A stretch of 10,543 nucleotides of DNA, from the NCBI GenBank assembly GCA_031549905.1, contig JAVBPC010000106.1:1-10543 (forward strand), given 5' to 3'. The translations under genes were made by a program, and so were the position numbers. Origin of the DNA: Avichristensenella sp031549905 (lineage in GTDB: Bacteria; Bacillota; Clostridia; Christensenellales; Aristaeellaceae). Under the pieces are notes generated by a model, which was given only the letters and a program-made list of their open reading frames with translations, was not told the DNA's origin and ran no database searches. Below, in pieces: positions 1-4,550 of the stretch. Within the stretch, counting starts at the first letter, position 1. Each line of letters opens with the position of its first letter.

Positions 1-243
1 GTCGTATCCGCCATGGCCGGCATCCACGGCGATTATTCGTCCCAGCAGCACGCCCTCGTCAGCGGGCCCCGATGCACGCCGCGCGCCCTCCGGGGGGATC
101 AGAAATCCCACCAGCGAAAGCACTGCCAATATCCCAGCCAATGTTATTCGAATGCGTCGCATGGCTTTTACCCGCAGGGGTGTTTGCCGTGCGCCGGCAT
201 GCACTTCTCCCGCGCTGCTGCGCTGAGTGGTCTTCTTTTCCAC
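1..243 (-). CDS. cwlD: N-acetylmuramoyl-L-alanine amidase (Amidase_3, CwlD-like), N-terminal part
   Basis: Partial gene; the first 81 codons are present and the rest lies left of the window. The N-terminus is basic (about residues 1-32), followed by one hydrophobic membrane or signal segment (about 33-50), a short linker, and then GRIIAVDAGHGGYD at 68-81. The DAGHGG motif is the start of the zinc-dependent Amidase_3 fold, and His77 would be the first zinc ligand. Proteins of this family cleave the amide bond between MurNAc and the stem peptide of peptidoglycan outside the membrane. A single N-terminal anchor followed directly by the catalytic domain resembles CwlD, the cortex-lytic amidase of spore formers, but other Amidase_3 proteins share this arrangement, so the symbol is tentative. 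I chose the GTG at 243 because GGAGGG (255-250) lies 6 nt upstream of it; the in-frame ATG at 249 directly abuts that site. No convincing promoter was found upstream. The next gene to the right ends at 728, so this gene probably has its own promoter in the gap. Confidence 0.8.
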   Translation of the reverse strand, partial: MEKKTTQRSSAGEVHAGARQTPLRVKAMRRIRITLAGILAVLSLVGFLIPPEGARRASGPADEGVLLGRIIAVDAGHGGYD

Positions 244-436
244 AAGCATCCCTCCGTTTGGGGCCATTTTATGTGCCCGCTTGGGGAAAGATTCACACCA
301 AATCGCCGTTTCAGACCAAAAGTCTGTTTTGAAGATTTGAGCATATCCTGTCGATAGATGCCCTCCCGGCACGCGAAACCCCTGCCCTTGCGTGGTTTCC
401 TGTCCCATTTTGGTTATGCCGCGCGTTTTGGCCCGT

Positions 437-579
437 TGTGGGCAAAAAGGCGGGTATTCCCCAACCTTTCCACATCATCCACAGGGTTATCCACAGAAAA
501 CCGCTTGTCCTGGCCTTACTTTGCGAAGTTATCCACAGGCTAGGGCAAGTTTTGCCTGTTCATAACCCGGTTATCCCCA
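437..579. promoter_or_regulatory. DnaA-box cluster (candidate DnaA titration or regulatory locus, or origin)
   Basis: Two perfect DnaA boxes (TTATCCACA) lie at 487-495 and 529-537 on the plus strand. Further plus-strand matches are 571-579 (TTATCCCCA, 8/9), 475-483 (TCATCCACA, 8/9) and 466-474 (CTTTCCACA, 7/9). Weaker minus-strand matches are 557-565 (TTATGAACA) and 437-445 (TTGCCCACA), both 7/9. The perfect boxes and the 571 box start exactly 42 bp apart. DnaA binds such sites at origins, at titration clusters and at promoters. The cluster lies about 190-340 bp upstream of the amidase start and about 100 bp past the tsaD terminator. No dnaA, dnaN, rpmH or parAB gene is visible nearby, and the essential genes to the right run toward the cluster, so a bidirectional chromosomal origin here is less likely than a DnaA titration or regulatory cluster. 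Confidence 0.75.
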
Positions 580-587
580 AAAAAGCA

Positions 588-648
588 AACCGACCGGGGA
601 TGAAAAGGGGTTCCAAACCGCTCGTTCATTTTCATACTTTGGTCGGTT
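588..648. repeat. 8-bp inverted repeat in the DnaA-box intergenic region
   Basis: AACCGACC at 588-595 is matched by its exact reverse complement GGTCGGTT at 641-648, with 45 nt between. The stretch lies between the last DnaA box and the tsaD terminator. The DNA from about 613 to 690 is visibly richer in A/T than the surrounding genes (about 60% by hand count). It could be a binding site for a dimeric or looping protein, or chance. There is no gene in it. Confidence 0.35.
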
Positions 649-682
649 ATTGCATCAATATGTCGGGTATGCGTACAAAAAC

Positions 683-706
683 AAAAAAAGAGGGAAATTT
701 CCCTCT
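683..706 (-). terminator. Rho-independent terminator of the secA-tsaD operon
   Basis: An 18-bp perfect palindrome at 689-706 (AGAGGGAAATTTCCCTCT) is followed on the minus strand by seven T residues (689-683) and then more T-rich sequence. In RNA it gives a 7-bp stem with an AAUU loop and a U-tract. It begins 22 nt past the tsaD stop codon and closes the minus-strand operon. The plus strand has no comparable T-run after the stem, so it acts in one direction. Confidence 0.88.
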
Positions 707-727
707 CATTTGGCGGTCAGGTATGTC

Positions 728-1795
728 TTACGGACGGATCGCAAGCCGCGCGCTTGGGTCGGCATTCAACGAAAGGTCAGAAATCTCCCCGCGCATCAGG
801 CGGAAGAATGCAGCGCTGCCGATCATCGCGGCATTGTCGGTGCAGTGCGCCTTAGGCGGAATGTAGCACGGAATGCCCCGGCGCGCGGCTGCCGCACGAA
901 GCGTTTCCCGCAGCGCACTGTTGGCGGCGACCCCGCCAGCTACCGCAACGGCGGTTGCGCCCGTCTCCTTTACGGCCAACATCGCCTTGGCTACCAGCTC
1001 ATCGACCACCGCCCGCTGAAACGATGCGGCAATATCCGCAGCGGGGATTTCTTTTCCGGTCTGGTGCAGCTTGTGCACAGCGTTGATCAGCGCGGTTTTC
1101 AGCCCGCTGAAGCTGAAATCAAACCGTCCGTCAAGCTTTGGACGGGGCAATGGCAGCGCATTCGGGTTCCCCGTGCGCGCCAACGCGTCCAGCGCCGGCC
1201 CGCCCGGATACGGCAGCCCCAGCACGCGCGCCGCCTTGTCGAAGGCTTCGCCCGCGGCATCATCCTGTGTCTGCCCCAGCAGCGCGTAATCCCCATATCC
1301 CTGCACCAACAGCAGATGCGAATGCCCGCCGGATGCCACCAGGCATACAAACGGCGGCTCCAGCGACGGATACGCCAAATAGTTCGCGCAGATGTGCCCC
1401 TCAATGTGGTTGACCGGAATCAGCGGCAGCCCCGCGCCGTACGCCAGCGCCTTTGCCGCGCTGACGCCAACCAGCAGCGCCCCCACAAGCCCAGGTCCGT
1501 ACGTCACCGCGACGGCATCCATCCCGGCAAGGGTGGCGCCGGCCCTCTCCAGCGCTTGGTCGATCACCGCATCCACCGTCTCAATATGCTGACGCGACGC
1601 GATCTCCGGCACCACGCCCCCATACAGCGCATGCGTGTCCACCTGCGAAGCGACGACATCCGACAGCACCTCACGCCCATCGCGAACAACGGCAGCCGCC
1701 GTTTCATCGCAGGATGTCTCGATCGCTAATATCCGCGCGTGGCCCGTCTTTCGCAGCGCCTCTACCTTTTCCGCGCATTCCGCAGCATAATTCAT
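728..1795 (-). CDS. tsaD: tRNA N6-adenosine threonylcarbamoyltransferase TsaD
   Basis: TsaD (formerly Gcp/YgjD) transfers the threonylcarbamoyl group from TC-AMP to A37 of tRNAs that read ANN codons, working with TsaB and TsaE in the cytoplasm. The protein is 355 aa and carries the whole Kae1/TsaD signature: SCDET at 28-32, GGVVPEIASRQH at 59-70, the metal-binding pair His130 and His134 in NHIEGH, ASGGHSHLLL, DDAAGEAFDKAARVLGLPYPGG, FSFSGLKTA, VAGGVAANSALR, and the metal-binding Asp320 in HCTDNAAMIG. Conserved sequence normally starts almost at the first residue; here about 20 extra residues (helix-like, with Cys7) precede RILAIETSCDET. The ATG at 1795 overlaps the stop of the upstream membrane-protein gene in an ATGA arrangement, with AAGGA a short way upstream. 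A longer in-frame ATG at 1876 would lie deep inside that gene and is rejected. It is the last gene of the operon, followed by a terminator. tsaB and tsaE are not in the window. Confidence 0.95.
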   Translation of the reverse strand: MNYAAECAEKVEALRKTGHARILAIETSCDETAAAVVRDGREVLSDVVASQVDTHALYGGVVPEIASRQHIETVDAVIDQALERAGATLAGMDAVAVTYGPGLVGALLVGVSAAKALAYGAGLPLIPVNHIEGHICANYLAYPSLEPPFVCLVASGGHSHLLLVQGYGDYALLGQTQDDAAGEAFDKAARVLGLPYPGGPALDALARTGNPNALPLPRPKLDGRFDFSFSGLKTALINAVHKLHQTGKEIPAADIAASFQRAVVDELVAKAMLAVKETGATAVAVAGGVAANSALRETLRAAAARRGIPCYIPPKAHCTDNAAMIGSAAFFRLMRGEISDLSLNADPSARLAIRP

Positions 1796-2406
1796 CCGTT
1801 TCTCTTCCTTATTAGATAGCGTTTTCTGGCCCATGCGACCAGCGCCGGACCCGCCGTGGCCCATGCGGCCAGGCAAACAAACGCGGATGCAATTTTCACC
1901 ACTGCATCCGAGAAAAAGTTCTGCGGCAGCATGCGGATCAGCATCGAATCCGCCGGGTCAAGCAACCACAGGTCGTTTGTGAACACTAAGGTGTGCATCG
2001 TGGTGAACCATCCCGAGAAATCGATCAGCGCCCAAAGGCCCATTGCCAGCAGCGCCGCGAAAAACAGACCGCAGCCCAGCAAATACCCCGGCAATGCCCC
2101 GGCGGCCTGATACCGGCGGTAAAATACAAGCGCTGCCAGCGCACCCGCAAAGCAGGTCAGCGCGATGGTGAAGCCGCCGCGGAACAGCCCCTGCACATCC
2201 ACCATGTGAAGGCGCTCCCGCTCGGTGAACAAATCGGACAGTTCATTTGAGCGTCCGGAAAGGTATGCGGTCAGTTCCTGCGCCATCGCATCATACGGCG
2301 GCTGCTGCGGATAGTTGGCCGGAAGCAGCGCAAACAGCAGCACAGCCGCGTACAGCAGCACAATCATCACAAGAAAACCCGCAATCACCGGAAGTCCTCT
2401 ATTCAC
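1792..2406 (-). CDS. DUF1461 / TIGR01906-type integral membrane protein
   Basis: This 204-aa protein has four predicted membrane helices, at about residues 6-29, 77-95, 105-128 and 165-185. A longer soluble loop lies between helices 1 and 2 and contains the acidic stretch around SNELSDLFTERERLHMVDV. The segment HTLVFTNDLWLLDPADSMLIRMLP (from about residue 138) between helices 3 and 4 is typical of the DUF1461 family, whose function is unknown. The length agrees with the family (about 200 aa). The GTG at 2406 was chosen because GGAGGAG ends 7 nt upstream; the open frame extends to 2538, but that part overlaps the upstream gene and is not membrane-like. The start overlaps the end of the GNAT-cyclase gene by 8 nt, and the stop overlaps the tsaD start by 4 nt, so it sits in the tightly coupled half of the operon. 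Confidence 0.82.
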   Translation of the reverse strand: MNRGLPVIAGFLVMIVLLYAAVLLFALLPANYPQQPPYDAMAQELTAYLSGRSNELSDLFTERERLHMVDVQGLFRGGFTIALTCFAGALAALVFYRRYQAAGALPGYLLGCGLFFAALLAMGLWALIDFSGWFTTMHTLVFTNDLWLLDPADSMLIRMLPQNFFSDAVVKIASAFVCLAAWATAGPALVAWARKRYLIRKRNG

Positions 2407-3412
2407 TGGAAGGCTCCTCCTCCCGCAGCAGAATGCGTACCGGCGCGCCGTCGCTGCCGGGAATGAGCAGCGGCAGGCAACGCATTTCGTACCAGCCCGG
2501 CGCAAAATTCTCCAGCGCAATGTTTTCCAGCACCGCAACGCCGCTTCCCAGCAACCGCCGGTGCACCTTCTTCATTTCATCATCAATACCGACCGATAAC
2601 CCATCCACACCGATCAACCGCACGCCCCGCTGAGTCAGCGCTTGCGCGTCTCTATCGGTGATACCCTGATTATTCGTTTTGAGAAGCACGCGCGGCCCAT
2701 GAGCGGCATCGAACCCTTGCACCGCCCAATCGATTACCTGAACAGCTCCATTCAGGGTATCTGGGTCAATCGTCTCCGTGCCGCCGGGAAGCCCGATATG
2801 CGCCGGGGCATCCAAATGCGTGCCGGCGTGTACCGTCATCGACATCACGGACATATCCCAACCGCAGTTCTCCTTTTCGTAGTAGAGATGACGGTCAAAC
2901 GGGGGATCACCGGGATAGACGGCCATCCCGTTTTTAAGCGGCCGCGTGGCGTCACACCAGGGGCGGTTATCCCTGACCATCAGGATGAAATCCCCATGTG
3001 TTGCAAACGGCGCAAACCCAAGCCTTGCCCAAACCTTCCTGGCGCGCACATTCCATGCGTACACCGCAAGGCGGAAAAACGGCGGGCCGAACCGCTTTCG
3101 CAGAAGATCCAGCGCGCATTCCCCCGCTTGTAGGCCCAGCCCTTGCCCGGTGATCGCAGGATGCATCCCCATGCCGAAATCCAGCGCGTTCGGGTGCCGG
3201 GCGTACAGCGCCGCCGCCCCCGGAACTTGCGCCGCCGCGCCCCAGCAGAAAAAGGCCGCCAACGGGCCGCCTTTCTCAGTCAAACCGTAATATGGCGCGC
3301 CTTCATCCAGCACTTCCCGGTTGCTGCTGTACATATCGTACGGCGGTTCATAGCACCAGGAAGCGGCTTCACGGCGGTTCATTTCCGACAATTTTACGGC
3401 AGTGAACTCCAT
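2399..3412 (-). CDS. Fusion protein: GNAT acetyltransferase-like domain plus cyclase (kynurenine formamidase-like) domain
   Basis: The protein is 337 aa with two domains in one continuous frame. Residues about 1-148 look like a GNAT acetyltransferase: the acetyl-CoA loop region ITGQGLGLQAGECALDLL (87-104) and the C-terminal pattern NVRARKVWARLGF (121-133). Residues about 150-330 match the cyclase/metal-dependent formamidase family: CDATRPLKNGMAVYPGDP (153-170), the metal motif HAGTHLDAPAH (195-205; His195, His199, Asp201, His205), RLIGVDGLSVG (265-275), and the conserved C-terminal strand set with LENIALENFAPGWYEM and GSDGAPVR. Family members hydrolyse formyl-kynurenine, cyclic imides or related amides with a divalent metal; the substrate here cannot be told. 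The ATG at 3412 begins 1 nt after the prfB stop with no clear ribosome binding site, so translation probably depends on ribosomes finishing prfB. The junction (about 146-153) shows no remnant stop or start. The acetylation target is unknown. Confidence 0.85.
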   Translation of the reverse strand: MEFTAVKLSEMNRREAASWCYEPPYDMYSSNREVLDEGAPYYGLTEKGGPLAAFFCWGAAAQVPGAAALYARHPNALDFGMGMHPAITGQGLGLQAGECALDLLRKRFGPPFFRLAVYAWNVRARKVWARLGFAPFATHGDFILMVRDNRPWCDATRPLKNGMAVYPGDPPFDRHLYYEKENCGWDMSVMSMTVHAGTHLDAPAHIGLPGGTETIDPDTLNGAVQVIDWAVQGFDAAHGPRVLLKTNNQGITDRDAQALTQRGVRLIGVDGLSVGIDDEMKKVHRRLLGSGVAVLENIALENFAPGWYEMRCLPLLIPGSDGAPVRILLREEEPSSE

Positions 3413-3413
3413 T

Positions 3414-4509
3414 TTACAGCATCTGCAGATAGGCAGTGATAAACCCATCCAGGCCGCCGTCCATCACATTGTCCACGCCGCCCTCTTCATAGCCGGTACG
3501 GTGATCCTTGACCATCGTGTACGGCTGGAACACGTACGACCGAATCTGGCTGCCCCACTCAATCTTCTTCATTTCGCCCTTGATATCGGCCATCTTTTCT
3601 TCCTTTTCGCGCTCGCGCAGTTCCAGAAGCTTTGATTTCAGCATGCGGATGCAGACCTCGCGGTTCTGCACCTGCGAGCGCTCATTCTGGCACTGCACGA
3701 CGATGCCCGACGGGATGTGCGTCATGCGCACAGCGGAGTCCGTCCTGTTGACGTGCTGGCCGCCCGCGCCGGACGCGCGGTAGGTGTCGATCCGCACTTC
3801 TTCCATGTTCAGCACGAACGCGTCATCTTCGATGATCGGCGCCACATCCAGCGACGCAAACGACGTGTGCCGCCTTGCCGATGAGTCGAACGGCGAAATG
3901 CGCACCAACCGGTGCACGCCCTTTTCGGAGCGAAGGAACCCGTACGCGTTTTCGCCGGAAACCTCCCATGTAGCGGATTTGGTACCCGCCTCATCGCCCG
4001 GCAGCAGATCCAGCATCTTCACGGTGAACCCCTTACGCTCGCAATAGCGCAGGTACATCCGGTGCAGCATGCCCGTCCAGTCCTGTGCTTCGGTGCCGCC
4101 CGCGCCCGCGTGCAGCGACAGGATCGCATCATTGCGGTCATATTCGCCGCGCAGCAGCGTCTCCAGCCGGAGCGCCTCCACATCGGCGGCCAGCGTGTCC
4201 AACTCCGCGCGCGCTTCGGATACCATCGAGGGATCGCCTTCCTCCTCGATCAGCTCCATCAGCGCGGCAATATCGTCCGCCCGCGCATTCAGCGACTTGT
4301 AATGCGCCAGCTTATCTGAAATCTGCTTTGCCCGCTGGTTTACCTTGGCCGATTTTTCCAGGTCATTCCAGAATTCCGGTTCGGCCATGTCCAGCTCCAG
4401 TTCCTTTAACTCATCCGTCAGCGCGGGCAAGTTAAAGGGAGTCACCCGCCTCGTTGATGCTCTCGCGCAGCGCTTTCAAATCCGCGCGTGATTGATCCAA
4501 TTCCATCAT
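3414..4509 (-). CDS. prfB: Peptide chain release factor 2, expressed by +1 programmed frameshifting
   Basis: RF2 releases the finished peptide at UAA and UGA stop codons. The gene is in two overlapping frames. The first starts at ATG 4509 (a second ATG follows at 4506; AAAGGA lies about 10 nt upstream) and reads 25 codons, MMELDQSRADLK...EAGDSL, to a TAA at 4434-4432. Skipping one base at CTT-T gives NLPALTDELKELELDM... for 339 more residues, 364 in all, close to E. coli RF2 (365). In that numbering the stop-codon reader SPF is at 205-207 and the catalytic GGQ at 249-251, with Ala at the place of E. coli residue 246. The first frame matches the RF2 N-terminal helix in other bacteria, which is why I do not start at the GTG at 4445. 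The gene lies 41 nt after secA, a common Firmicute pairing. The TAA at the shift site is unusual (see findings). Confidence 0.93.
4431..4452 (-). promoter_or_regulatory. prfB +1 frameshift site with UAA and displaced internal Shine-Dalgarno
   Basis: The slippery codon CTT is at 4437-4435, the zero-frame stop TAA at 4434-4432, and the following base is C (4431), giving CUU UAA C. The well-known cassette is AGGGGG, three bases, CUU UGA C. Here the purine-rich element AGGCGGGTGA spans 4451-4442, so whichever way it is paired to 16S rRNA, about 7-8 bases separate its core from CUU instead of 3. The shift allows RF2 levels to regulate their own synthesis: slow termination favours the shift into the full-length frame. 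Confidence 0.78.
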
Positions 4510-4550
4510 GGGTCAACGGTCCTTTCTGTCATATGGGGATGCCGAGGGAT

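Noticed and set aside
312..330. Small hairpin CAGAC-CAAAA-GTCTG followed by TTTT on the plus strand
   Set aside because: The stem is only 5 bp, the T-run is short, and no plus-strand gene precedes it; it could equally be leader structure of the amidase transcript.
426..447. Bulged hairpin TTTT-G-GCCC / GGGC-AAAA
   Set aside because: Interrupted stem without a U-tract on either strand; it also overlaps a weak DnaA-box match, so no separate function is claimed.
358..543. A 61-codon plus-strand open frame over the DnaA boxes
   Set aside because: Its repeated Leu-Ser-Thr triplets are simply the boxes read as codons; there is no ribosome binding site and no family resemblance.
437..579. Calling the DnaA-box cluster the chromosomal oriC outright
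   Set aside because: No dnaA, dnaN, rpmH or gyrase gene is visible, and secA-prfB-tsaD would be transcribed against the fork leaving it; only the neutral cluster call is supported.
650..1729. A 359-codon plus-strand open frame opposite tsaD
   Set aside because: It is rich in Arg, Gln, Pro and His, as expected for the complement of a GC-rich gene, and the minus strand carries all TsaD motifs.
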